A stretch of DNA of 64,000 nt, from contig JBBHKE010001577.1 in NCBI GenBank assembly GCA_037447655.1, positions 421,545 through 485,544 of the forward strand. The letters are read 5' to 3'. The stretch's first letter is position 1; every line of letters begins with the position of its first letter. This DNA is from Zygnema cylindricum (Eukaryota; Streptophyta; Zygnematophyceae; Zygnematales; Zygnemataceae). Positions 46,731 to 58,294 of the stretch are shown piece by piece. The notes beneath the pieces were generated by a model. The model did no database searches and had not been told where the DNA came from. It was given only the letters and a program-made list of their open reading frames with translations. Position numbers and translations under genes: made by a program.

Positions 46731-47789
46731 GGGAATTGATCACGATAGTGACTGTTTTGGTTGCGCACAGTCACTTACGTCATTTTGTCAAAAAACGTAC
46801 GTTTCAAGTACACACAGGTACAAATAATGCACGGTTGAGTACAAATTTGACGGTCAATCGCTTGGACAACTTTGACCTTCAAAATATTGTTTCAACCACT
46901 TTAAATTATTTCGCGCTTGCGAAAGTTGACCGTCATAATAAAATTAGCAATTCACACGGTCGGCGAACGTTTACGGTAATTACAATTGAGGGAACCACAT
47001 GTAAATAAAAGTGTTGCATTTTTGTCGTTATGTGAGCTCCACGGTGAGAGCACTTAGCCGCAAAATTGAAATTTAATCGTCTAAAGGCACTTTCCTATGT
47101 ATCCGAAACTTTAGTCTTGTAACTTTGTTTTTAGCGAAGATTCTCCGTACTACTTTCAAAGCATTCGTATGTTAAAAAAATCAAATCTTTACTGTAGATC
47201 GTGACGGATATAGATGTGGGTGTAATTTGTGACGGTTTGTAGACGATTACAAAACCCGCGACAATTGAAAACGTTTACAGAATAGCGACGTTTGTAGGCG
47301 TCTAGCTACTTGTGACATTGTAGATGTGTAGGGTTTGTGACATTTTGACGTCACGCTCACTTATGATAGTGTCGACGTCATTGAATCTAAAACATTCTGC
47401 CATGGTTTCCGGATTTTGTTTTATCGTTTGTTCTCACTCTACTTGCCATCAAAATACGCTAAAAGATAGCCAAAAGATTTTTTTTTAGAGATCTTTCATT
47501 TGATACCTTTCTTGCCTTTTTTTATAGCAAGAATTGTGAGATATATGCGTTACTGGGAGAGGGAGAGAGAGAGAGGCGCTTTCACGGACTTCGCTTTTGC
47601 GAAATGGCGTGTGTTGGTCGAGACCTCGTCCACGATTACTATACGGAAAAAAACCCACGGAAAAAAGTTTCTCACATGCTGGAAACGTGCAGTAGTTTTT
47701 TTTTTTGGTACTCCGAGCACAAAATTTGTCAAAAACCTCCGTCGCGTGCGAAATCATATGCATATTTGCCCACGTCGTGGAACTTTGTT

Positions 47790-47815
47790 TAAAATCACCT
47801 CGAGAGGTGATTTTA
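47790..47815. repeat. 12-bp inverted repeat with 2-base spacer
   Basis: TAAAATCACCTC and GAGGTGATTTTA around GA, in the left arm of the MULE-like element. Confidence 0.85.
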
Positions 47816-48594
47816 TATAAAGTTTGAGGATGAGCTGGAAGGACGCACAGTGGGTCGAAACGCGCTAAACGACAAATTGCATCGAGCTAGACGACAAACT
47901 GCAGTACAGTTAAAGTTTCAAGGTAACGCAACCTGTATGGTGGTAATTTCAATTTTTTGGTACGGCTGCGTGTTTTCTCGTTTTTTTCCAAGTTAGAGAG
48001 GAAAACGACAGAAAATAACTGTAACTTTAGCACATGGGAAAGTGCCCTAAGTGTTATATTGAACTTAGAAAGGCATTCCATCAGGAAATTCTGTAATCAT
48101 ACGAACAACATTACAAAATGTTACACTTTGAACGATATTCTTTCGCGCAGAGTCTATAATCCACGTGCTCTGAAATGAGTGGTACCACGTATGATAAAAT
48201 AGTATATTGAAAATTGTCAAATATTTTTTTCACCGACCAACTTCAACTTGAAGTTGTCATTTGCATACAATGTACATGCGGTCCAGGGCATCGTACCACA
48301 CACATTTTGTACTCTCTGCAAACACTTGTCAGATGCTTATAACACTTGTCAGATGCCAACTCAATGCTTTTAGGGGTTTCTACTTTTTCTCGTGACGAAT
48401 GAGCGTCTTCCAAAAGTAGTGTGACAAATGGCCGGTAATAAAAATAGCGCAACGAAAGCTCATTACGTATCACTTTCGTGATTTCTGTTGAATTTTTGAA
48501 TGCATATATCATGTGCGAAATTTTTCGCTTTCCGTTGGTTTGCTCTCGTGACGTGTACACTTATTATCCAACATGTCGCGGCTCAATTATTTAT

Positions 48595-48635
48595 GTAAAT
48601 GGTGATGTACCTCCTCGAGGTACATCACCATTTAC
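48595..48635. repeat. 19-bp perfect inverted repeat with 3-base loop
   Basis: GTAAATGGTGATGTACCTC and GAGGTACATCACCATTTAC flank CTC. It would form a very stable hairpin. It lies in the left arm of the MULE-like element, with no counterpart seen in the right arm. Confidence 0.9.
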
Positions 48636-48797
48636 AAAAACTTTCGAAACAAATGCTTCGCGAAAAATAATCCAACGGTCATTGTTACCTCCCAGACCTT
48701 TGGAGAATATTGGCAAGATTCTCTGTTATGTTGTTCGCGTATAAAAACAAAATAAGAGGTACGGCGTAGCATTGATAGGTCCAGATTTTTGTAAACA

Positions 48798-48905
48798 ACA
48801 TCATTTTTCGTCTGATGGAAAGCCACCCTTAGAGGCAAAGTGAAACGAAACATCATCACTTTTCATCTGATGGAAAGCCACCCTTAGAGGCAAAGTGAAA
48901 CGAAA
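48798..48905. repeat. 55-bp tandem duplication
   Basis: TCTGATGGAAAGCCACCCTT occurs at 48811 and 48866. The surrounding units are nearly identical, including AGAGGCAAAGTGAAACGAAA. Confidence 0.9.
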
Positions 48906-49523
48906 CCTCTTGAAACTGAAGTACTATAAGTCTCGTACCGAAATATTATAACGCACGAAACGAAATAAACTTTTATAATAAAACGAAACGGCGTAAAAAT
49001 ATCATTTGAGATTTAATGAAAAAAAAATGCGCGTCGTCACGCTTAGCGAAATCGAGCCACACTATCTACGAATCTACAGTCTTACATTGACAGCAAAAAG
49101 TTAGGATATTGGGCGAATCGGCGTCGGCTGAAATCGCGTAGTCAAATGTTTTTTTCGGTTCGCGTCAGTTATGTTTTGTTTTGTTCAGTCCTATACTTTT
49201 GTGTCAGTTCGGTTTGGTGCGAGCGCCGAGCGGTATTCATTTGTACGAATCGCACGCTGGTCAATTTTGAGGAAATGTTTGTTCGCAAAGCCTGACGCAA
49301 TTTTTTCATCTGCGGAAATATTTTATGTGTACAACTAAGCGGCAATACCTTTGTACGGCGATCCTGCTAAGATCGTGTAACGATCTTGCCCCATTTTGTT
49401 TTCAGTTTACAGAGAACAGATTTACGATAGTAGAGGTAGCTTGATGCTGCAAGCTATGGCAAGCGCACTCAGCGTGCATCTGGTTGTTATATTTATGGAC
49501 TGTTTGCTATGTATTGATTTCAA

Positions 49524-50953
49524 AGTTTTTGCAACGCTTGAGCTCCATATGGTTGGGTGGCTCTTATTGGCAATGAACATGCAATATTGGAATATGCAAC
49601 GATTTGACCAAAAAAAAAGAACCTTGGATATGTTTGGAGGTTTAAGAGGATTGGCTTATTATTTTTCGGTCATATAGAACTTTTGAAAATTTGAGGGTTC
49701 TATACTGCTCTAGAATAAGCGTTTGGACTAGATGAAGAACAAAAAATAAAAAAAGTAGCACACATAAAAACCATTCCAGTCAAGTGATACACTAGTTTCA
49801 CTTAGCAATGAATAATGCAATGCGAGGATATTCACAAAAAGGTAGTAAGATTGAGGAGTTTTCTTATCATTATAATAAACAAAAGATAATGCAATGTGAA
49901 GAAATTTTGAAAAAAGCCAGCAAGAATTGGCATTTTGCTGGTGTTAAAAGTTAATCGAAGCATTCATTTTTTTGTATAAATACTTTTAAACATTCAAGAA
50001 AAATAAACAACTAACACATTTGTAATTGTTTATGCATTCAAAAATGTAAATATAAGCTTTTGACAACCATACATTTTAAAATCTTTTCAAAATGTCAAAT
50101 TAAAAGCCTTATACATTGAAAAAAAGTTAATGAAAAAAAAGAAAACCAATTACTCTTTCTAAATTTTCACTCCTATCAATGAGGAAAAAATAAAAACAAG
50201 AAACATGAGAAAATAAAGCCAAAATAAATAATAAAAAAAAGTTCGATGGTACTTCTTAAATTTCATCATTGTATATTTCCTTCGATAAAAAAAACAAAAA
50301 ATTCAATGATAGTTTGTAATAAATTAAGAAAACGTAACAATTGCAATTAATGGCACTTTACATACATACTACAACCGCCACCTCACATGCATGTATTGTA
50401 TGTTTATGGTTTATGCTTTCAAATGGTTCATTCATACCACAAATACATGCAAACAATGTGATTTTAACGTATAAAAGGTTAAGGTTCAACACAAACATAT
50501 ACGTTCAAGTGATAATTCCAATTTTGAAAACGAGGGTTTAAAACTTCCAACTATCTCGCACCATACACAGAATCACGATTCCTTCCAAGCCATTGTGGCT
50601 CCGCCGGAGGTAAAACTCCACCTCCCAAGACACACACTTGGAAGCGATTCTTGTTGACATACACCAAACAAATAGGAGGTTGATCGCTGAACTTTGCGTA
50701 TGGAATATACGTATTACTACCCGCGATATTTTGTGAGATAATCACAACAATCCTTTACAATTGAGTAGCGACTAGTATGGGCATTTATGGGGTTGAGAAC
50801 CATTTATATTTTTTTGCAACTCCGATGTGATGGTCCAATATTGAGTGCAATTTTTTGTAAATATTTTTTCTAAACAAATCCTCATAATGCTCACGATTTG
50901 CAAGAAGATGTTCGATCATCGAAATTCGTACTAGAACCCAATTGTGTTCACTA
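49524..50953. other. AT-rich interior of the MULE-like element
   Basis: Long A/T-rich sequence without a protein-like frame on either strand. It lies between the left inverted arm and the MITE next to the transposase 3' end. I see no captured host gene. Confidence 0.5.
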
Positions 50954-51168
50954 CACCGTCGATCGTATTTAGCGTGTATGTTTTTTTTCTCTTAAAACAT
51001 CTTTTCTCCGTACATACATGTCGGATTGTGGATTTGACGGTTGCGATTGAAAGGTTGTATTCTCAGCTATCGATTGCCGGTCTCAAATTTAAGACCAGAC
51101 AAATGTGTATGGAGTAAAGATGTTTTCAGTGGCGAAAAAAACATACACGCTAAATACGATCGACGGTG
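50954..51168. mobile_element. TA-flanked MITE copy 10 (subfamily A)
   Basis: 215 bp between TA at 50952-50953 and TA at 51169-51170. The ends are near-perfect inverted repeats (CACCGTCGATCGTATTTAGC and its complement). The interior repeats the subfamily A motif TCTCCGTACATACATGTCGG and its inverted partner. It is the best-preserved pair of ends in the window and lies inside the MULE-like element. Confidence 0.9.
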
Positions 51169-51212
51169 TACCATACAATTGGGATGCAACAACCCTAAAA
51201 CCACAATTACCG

Positions 51213-54200
51213 TTAGCCATAATATCGTGTAAATTTGCCAAACAAAATGTTAAATGTAAAGGCACGGTCAAAGAATTTAAAACTCCCATTGTTTACCTTT
51301 TCGTCCAATTGAGAGCTTTGTTTGGCAACGCCATCTTTCATTTGAGAGTTTTCATTAGTCGCCCCTTCGTTCGATTGTGAACCCTTCTTCCCCGCCAATT
51401 CATTTGAATCGAAGCCTTGTTTGGCCACGTCTTCTAGGAAATTAGAGTTGTGTATGTTGATCCTTTCGTTTGATTGTGAACCCTTCTTCCCCGCCAATTC
51501 ATTTGAATCGAAGCCTTGTTTGGCCACGTCTTCTAGGAAATTAGAGTTGTGTATGTTGATCCTTTCGTTTGATTGAGGAACATCATTGCTATTCCATTCG
51601 TTTGATTGAGAACTTCGGTTTGACATAATCGGACATTTTCTTGAATTGTGCCTTGTTTTTTTACAAAAAGAACATTGTCTATTAAATGACTTTCTTTCCA
51701 TGTGTTTAAAACATGACGGGTCCCGTTTGGTTGAGGAATCTATATTTTTTTTTGCGCCTACAGGGCGACCGCGAACGTTTGGTTTCTTTGGGTCGAAAAC
51801 CGGGTGCATTTTTGTCTTCGCAATTTTATCTAATTGGGTTGTGCATACTTTTGATGATGTAAGTTCCAAGATTTTTTTTTTTTTTGCAATTTTTTCCAAG
51901 CTTGTACAAGTTTGGAAAATTTCCCATTATCACGCGTTTCGAAGTTTTTATCTTTTTCAATATCTTCTAAATTTTTAAGTAGATGAAAATACCAATGTTT
52001 GTCAATGTGATATAGATTTTTTTTTTCTTTTGTAAATTGAGAAAGAATTGACTGCATGGGAGCCCCATAGTACTCCTCAAAGTATGTGTACAAGGAGCCG
52101 AGTCAGAACCACTCTCCAAACTCTTAATGGCAAGTTTATACTCTTTATTAACCTGGAAAGAGAAAAGTAAAACAAAAATAAAAAATGTGATAAATAAAAA
52201 GGCTACATTAAAATCAATTAAAATATATTCAAATGTTAAGAAAAAAAAAGTAAGTTGTTTTTTAACACTCAAATTTAGGACAAGATTTAAAGAATTGTAA
52301 CACTTCTTTAACTGTAAATATTATTACAATACTGAAGAACAAAATGACTTTTATTAAGAGAGAATTTTCTTAGAAATCAAGATCAAAATCGTTTTCACTT
52401 ACAGAAATTTTTATTAGAAACTGAACAAACATTAATTATTTTCCCAAAAACCTTGTAAATATTTTTCTTACTATTTGTAACGCAAAATTTGACACATGAC
52501 ATGTCAAACTGGAAAAAAATGTTTCTCGAACAAAATGTGGAATCCTCACGGCATCAGATGCATTACTTCCGTTGAATTCTTGATATTGGTTTGTAACCAT
52601 CATTTCGATTTTCTCCACAACACAACGTAAATAACCTACAAAAACTTGCGATACATTTGAAGTAAGTGAGACATACAATTAAAAAGTAGCACTTTATCTT
52701 TGTATAAACTAATAGATTTATAGTTAGAACAACTATAAAATGTCATTTGATTAATAATTAACGAACATGTATTAACATTTAATTAATAAAATGTAATTGT
52801 ATTGTAACTAGAACAATATTACTTTTTTTTATTTTTAAATTGAAATACACATGCACCTAAATTGTGTTTGTAATGCACATATCATAAGAGTAAGCCATTA
52901 CTACTATAGAAAGGTTTAACTAAGTTTTTATTGGTATAGTGGATTACATTCGCTCAATCATCAATATCAACGTGAAATATATTTGTTCATCCACCAATAA
53001 TATTGTGGGTTGTTACATTTGTTTCATCACCATGTTGTCTACAAATTTCATTCATTAAATTACCAATATCAACATGGATGACATTTTCACAAACACTAAG
53101 ATTATTGTTGATTTAATTAAATCAACAACAATGATTAATAAAAAGAAAATGCATTCAACCATTGTTTTATAAAGATTTGATTTGATTGACCAATTAGTAA
53201 TATGCATAATATTCATTTATTTAATCATCATATAGAACAAAAATCGAAATTAAAGACCAAATATGTATAAATCCACCCTAATTGGTCACTTAACGATCAT
53301 GTCATTGTCACATGAATAAATAACTTTTTTTAATAAAAAAAAATAAAAAAAAACAATGATGACACAACCTAATCAAACATACAATGAGCATACAAAAAAT
53401 AAAAAATAATAATATATCTAAACAAAAAACTCACCAGTAGATGTTTGCAAATAAGACTTCAACGTGGCATGAGCACCCTCCACTCGAGATGTGGATTTAC
53501 TACCTAGGTGTAGACAACGGTCCGCCCATGTGTTCACAAAATGCTCTTTCCAAAGAAACCATATATCCTCCAAATATGACAATATTTTTTGATTGTTATG
53601 AAGTAAGTTGCTACACTTTCCCCACACGACCTCAAATCCTTCCACGGACTTTGTTTGTATAAATTCATTCCATGTTTGATAAAAGGTCCCACATTCTTCG
53701 TCTGGACCACTAAAATCAGGTTTACATTTAGCTACGACATTTTTATTGATGTGCCACTGACAAAGGAGTTTTTGTGCATTAGAAAATACTATTTCCAAAG
53801 CATTGATTAAAGCTAGTTCACGGTCTGTTACACACACTTGTGGAAGAGAGTCTTTTTGAAACAACTTAACTAATTGCTCCAAAGCCCACTTATAATCCTC
53901 TAGTTTTTTTGAACTTAAAAAGACAAAACATATGCTAAAAGTTTTATTATTCAGAGACAACCCTACTACGTGTAATAATGGCATTTTAAAACGATTTGTT
54001 TTGTATGTACAATCAAATAAAATACATGCTTTAGCATATTAACCGATGTTTTTGGAGCTTTGAAAAGATGAGAGATATGATGTGTATCATCTAGCTCATA
54101 CTCACTTTTGAACATTTTTGAAGTTTCCAATTCAGTTATAAGAGCTACAATAGATGATTTACCATTTAGTTCAAGTTTACGTATCTGTCGCCGTAAATTG

Positions 54201-54675
54201 TAAATATCTCTAGTTGTGGCGTAACATGGTTTATCCCCTAATCTTAAAGAGCTCATAACTTGCCTCGGTTTTGCGCCACACTTAATAAATGTGTAACTTT
54301 TTCAATATCACTGTTATCCATCTGTCGACACATCGGGTGTGCCATGATATGTGGGGATTTTTTGTGATTGTGTTGTGGTATTTTGGTGGATAATTCCCAT
54401 TTGTCATTCATTTCGTACCCACAAACCCGAAATGGACATTCTATTCGTCGACTACTGCTTGTAATTTTTTGTTGAAGAAAGTAATGGTTTGACCCTTGTC
54501 CTATTTGTTTCTCTTTAATATCTCTATAAGTACCTGCTCTATCACATTGCACGACAACCACTTTTTTTCTTGAAGAAGATATTGATATAGCATATCCTTG
54601 TCCCATTGCAAATCTTCGTGCCGTTCGAAGAATCTCATCCTTTAAATCAAATATCCCATCCGGTATAGGCAACAT
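51213..54675 (-). pseudogene. Broken MULE-family transposase
   Basis: Minus-strand blocks in transposase order. 54675-54253: an N-terminal FAR1/WRKY-GCM1-like zinc region (ALRRARRFAMGQG-type context, RIECPFRVCGYE, HNHKKSPH). 54256-53966: linker with ATTRDIYNLRRQIRKL. 53984-53418: the MULE catalytic region with VCVTDRELALINAL and LLCQWHINKNVVAKC. 52678-52436 and about 52160: helical part and a SWIM-like C-H pair (CTHTLRSTMGLPCS). 51899-51213: a CCHC knuckle CSFCKKTRHNSRKC and a duplicated 33-residue segment. At least two frame changes, near 54255 and 54030, break the reading, so it should be inactive. Some later breaks could be introns. Confidence 0.85.
51382..51579. repeat. 99-bp tandem duplication in the transposase 3' end
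   Basis: CCCTTCTTCCCCGCCAATTC occurs at 51382 and 51481. The two 99-bp units are identical as far as I can read and keep the frame, duplicating 33 residues around SNFLEDVAKQGFDSNELAG. Confidence 0.9.
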
Positions 54676-56201
54676 CCTCTGAAGAAAGAGATAAAAAAAA
54701 CAAAATAATCACTTATTCTCACTAACACTCACATGAACACATTTTTTTTATGTATTTCCTAACCCTACTCACTCACTCACTACTCACTACAATGATAAGA
54801 AAAAGTACACCAGAAATCAATAGATAGCAAACATTCCCCAAATATAACGACCAGATGCTTGCTGAGTGCGCCTGCCATAGCCTGCAGCATCAAGCTACCT
54901 CTACTCTCATAAATCTGCTCTCTGTAAACTGAAACAAAATGTGGCAGGATCGTTGCAGAATCGGCCGTACACAAGTATTGCCGCTTCGGCGTACACATAA
55001 AATATTTCCGCGGACGAAAAAATCGCGTCACGCTTCGCGAACCAACATTTCTTCGAAATCGCCAACGTGCGATTCGTACAAATGAATACCGCTGGACGCT
55101 CGCACCAAACTGAACCGACAGAAAAGTACAGTGTTGAAAGAAACAAAACATAACTGATGCGAACCGAACAAAACATTTGACGGCGCGATTTCGGCCAAAG
55201 CCGATTCGCCCAATATAATAACATTTCGATGTTGATGTAAGACTGTTGGTTTGTATATAGTGTGGCTCGATTTGGTCGCGCGTGACGACGCACATTTTTT
55301 CATTTAATTTCAAATGATATGGTTCGTTTTATTATAACAGTTTATTTTGTTTCGTGCGTTATAATATTTCCGTATGAAATTTATAGAACTTCAGTTTAAA
55401 ATTGTTTCGTTTCACTATGCGTCTAAGTTCAATGTAACGATTACAAGATTAAATTTCAAATTTGCAGCTATGTTCTCTCACTGTGGAGCTCACATAAAGA
55501 CAAAAAGTGACTGTCCGCAACACTTTTTATTTACATATGGTTTCCGCAGTTTTGTTACCGTAAACGTTCGCTGGCCGTGTGAATTGCTAAATTTACGTTC
55601 GCCGGCCGTGTGAATTGCTAAATTCATTATGACGGTCGACGTTCGCAAGCGCGACATAATTTTAAGCGGTTGAAAAATATTTTCAAAGTCAAAGTTGTTC
55701 AACCGATTGACCGTCAAATTTGTTTTCGACGGTGCTTTATTTGTACCTGTGTGTACTTCAAACGTATGTTTTCTGACAAAATGACGTAAGTGATTGTCCG
55801 CAACCAAAACAATCACTGTCATTATCAATTCCCGTAGTTTCTCACTTCACGTGAGCTCCACTATGAGAGACTCACCAACATTTGACTTAGCCGCAAAAAT
55901 GTAATCTAATCGTGAACCATTACACTGAACTTGGACACAAATTAAAGAATGACGTATAACATGTATAAACTCGCACGAAAGAACATAAACTTCGTACAAA
56001 ATAAAAAAGCGTACCCGCATAGAAAAATCGATGAAACTAAAAGGACGCGTAAATAACGATGTAAGAATGTTGATTCGTAAATAGTGTGGCTGAATAAATG
56101 TGAAGTTCGTTTTCAATGTAAGAATGTTGATTCGTAAATAGTGTGGCTTCATTTGGTCGCGCGTGACGACGCGTCATTATAGGTACATCGATATTTATAC
56201 G

Positions 56202-57527
56202 TGAAATTCTATGGGCTCCATTGCCACACAAAATTCGCAGATCTAAAGAAAGCTAATCTAGATAATGCCGACTCCAACTTGATATAAACCCAAATGACTG
56301 ACCCCTTGACAATCAAAACCCCAATATAGCTTCACCCTTGTGAAATAACACTTTCTGTGTGCTGAGTTCCACCACAGAATGCAAAGTTAGAATATGAGAT
56401 TTGGACACATTCACCCACTTTGAATTTCCCTAAGAAATGCAGCCACCCAGGCAAGCAAAGACTCTGACCGACTACACCACTGTGTAGCGTGGACTCCCCT
56501 GAGTCCGCAGCAAAAAGAATCATTGAATTTGGTCAACTGAGTTGATTGTTATGGCTGGCCAAAGTTTACCATTTATACAAGGTGCTCTCTAGGAGAGGCA
56601 GCTACCTACCAAAAGATATTCTAAGTCCTAAAACCCCTCTCTAAGCCCCCTACTACTAAAGTACGAACCAATGACAAGACTATAAAGTACATAAAGGTAC
56701 AGGTGTCGGTGTACCTTTTGTACGACCATCGTACGACATGGCCAAAAACCAACACGTGTCTTATCCGAACTCGTTCTTTTAATTCCCGGAATTCTTGCTG
56801 TCAAATATTATCTCTCCACGTGGCTCCATGTCATGCCACGTCTGAAAAACGGTACCGTACAAGAAAGTACAAGTGCTGGAGTACTTTCTGTACGTACAAT
56901 GTACGAAATCGCCATAGTGCCAAATTTGTCACTTCCGGATTTGTTTTTTTCTGCTGTTCCGAAAATTCCGTAAGCCTGTATGATGTTGCCACGTGTCATC
57001 CGGAGTGGTGGCGTCTGAAAATTGCCAAATTGCCATTTCCGCGATGTCGACGCTATCCACGACCGTCTGATTTACATCGTCATTTAAAACGGACGATCAA
57101 AATAAATGTCCGTACTATTTATTTCGTTCGGTACTAAAAGTACAACTGTTTCTTTGCCCTATATACCGTAACTCAGTTAAATGGAAAAACCTACCTATAA
57201 CTATTTAAATATTTATCAAATCATATACGTCCTAGCACTAGTCATAGACTAAATGGACAAAGCTAATGGCTACGAGATGTTTGACGGATGGTAGGTACCA
57301 GGATCAATTCCTGGTCCGTCAAATACCTTTTTGGTAAACATACCTATTATCTATTCCTTTCTCTCTGGAGAGCTTAGGCAGCCATGGCTCTAGCTCCCTC
57401 TCCAGCCTTCAGTGACTACTACAAGTGTGGGGGCTTGGAAGAGAGAAGTTAGAGGTAGACTGCCTCGACTTCTTTCTTGTTTCTATTTAGACCTAGAAAA
57501 TACTTTAAAAGACCATTAATTTCTACA
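56202..57527 (-). repeat. Solo LTR inside the right arm of the MULE-like element
   Basis: About 1.3 kb, minus-oriented, start TGTAGAAATTAATGG at 57527. It shares LTR landmarks with copia-1: GTGTAGCGTGGACTCCCCTG, AGATATTCTAAGTCC, GTACATAAAGGTACAGGT and GGCAGCCATGGCT. No internal coding region accompanies it. It separates two copies of the MULE arm sequence ACCAACATTTCTTC (55043 and 57531). Low-end boundary is approximate. Confidence 0.65.
57248..57321 (+). other. tRNA-like module in solo LTR
   Basis: A 74-nt stretch starting GACTAAATGGACAAAGC, with GGCTACGAG in the anticodon region and a full T arm, ACCAGG-ATCAATT-CCTGGT. Acceptor ends GAC/GTC pair for only three bases. It is antisense to the LTR and is the copy with the best T arm. 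Confidence 0.5.
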
Positions 57528-58294
57528 CAAACCAACATTTCTTCAAAATCGCCAACGTGCGATTCGTACAAATGAATACCGCTCGGCGTTGGAACCAAAC
57601 CGAACCGACAGAAAATTACAGTATTGAACGATACAAAAGATAATTGATGCGAACTGAATGAAAAATTTGACGACGCGATTTCGGCCGACGCTGATTCGCC
57701 CAATATAATAACATTTCATTGTCGATGTAAGACTGTTGATTCATATATAGTGTGGCTTGATTTCGTTGCACGTGACGACGCGCATTTTTTTCATTTAATT
57801 TAAAATGATATGGTTCGTTTATTATAACAATTTATTTCGTTTCGTGCAGTATAATATTTCCGTACAAAACTTATACTACATCTGTTTAAAATTGTTTCAT
57901 TTCACTATGCGCTTAAGTTCAATGTAACGATTACACGATTAAATTTCAAATTGCGGCTAAGTTCTCTCACCATGAAGCTCACATAACGACAAAAAGTGAC
58001 TGTCTGCAACACTTTTTAGTTTCATCTGGTTGCCCGCGGTTTTGTTCTGTAAGCGTTTTAAGCGCGATTAATGAAATGCTAAATTTATTATGACCGTCGA
58101 CATTCGCAAGCGCGACATAATTTTAAGTGGTTGAAAAATATTTTCAAAGTCAAAGTTGTTCAACCGATTTGCCGTCAAATTTGTACTCAACGGTGTTTTA
58201 TTTGTACTTGTGTGTACTTCAAATGTACGTTTTTTGACAAAATGACGTAAGTGACTGTTCGTAACCAAAACAGTCACTGTCATTATCAATTCCC

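Larger units (their letters stand above)
46731..58294 (-). mobile_element. Composite MULE-like DNA transposon with long inverted ends
   Basis: The left end is GGGAATTGATCACGATAGTG at 46731 and the right end is its near-complement, ending CATTATCAATTCCC at 58294. The inverted arms reach inward to about 49523 and 54815, and include the stretch coding-strand-like for CGCACTCAGC...GCATCTGGT on both sides. A transposase relic lies between them on the minus strand. The right arm repeats its outer part twice (to about 55850 and 57530-58294), with a solo LTR between. Flanks do not show a clear 9-bp duplication, so outer limits are uncertain. Confidence 0.65.

Noticed and set aside
46293-49677. Several 60-120-residue plus-strand frames
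   Set aside because: They lie in the inverted arms of the MULE-like element, appear again reversed at 54.8-58.3 kb, and carry no conserved domain.
51382-51579. CRISPR-like direct repeat
   Set aside because: Only two adjacent identical units without spacers, in a eukaryotic transposase; a simple tandem duplication.
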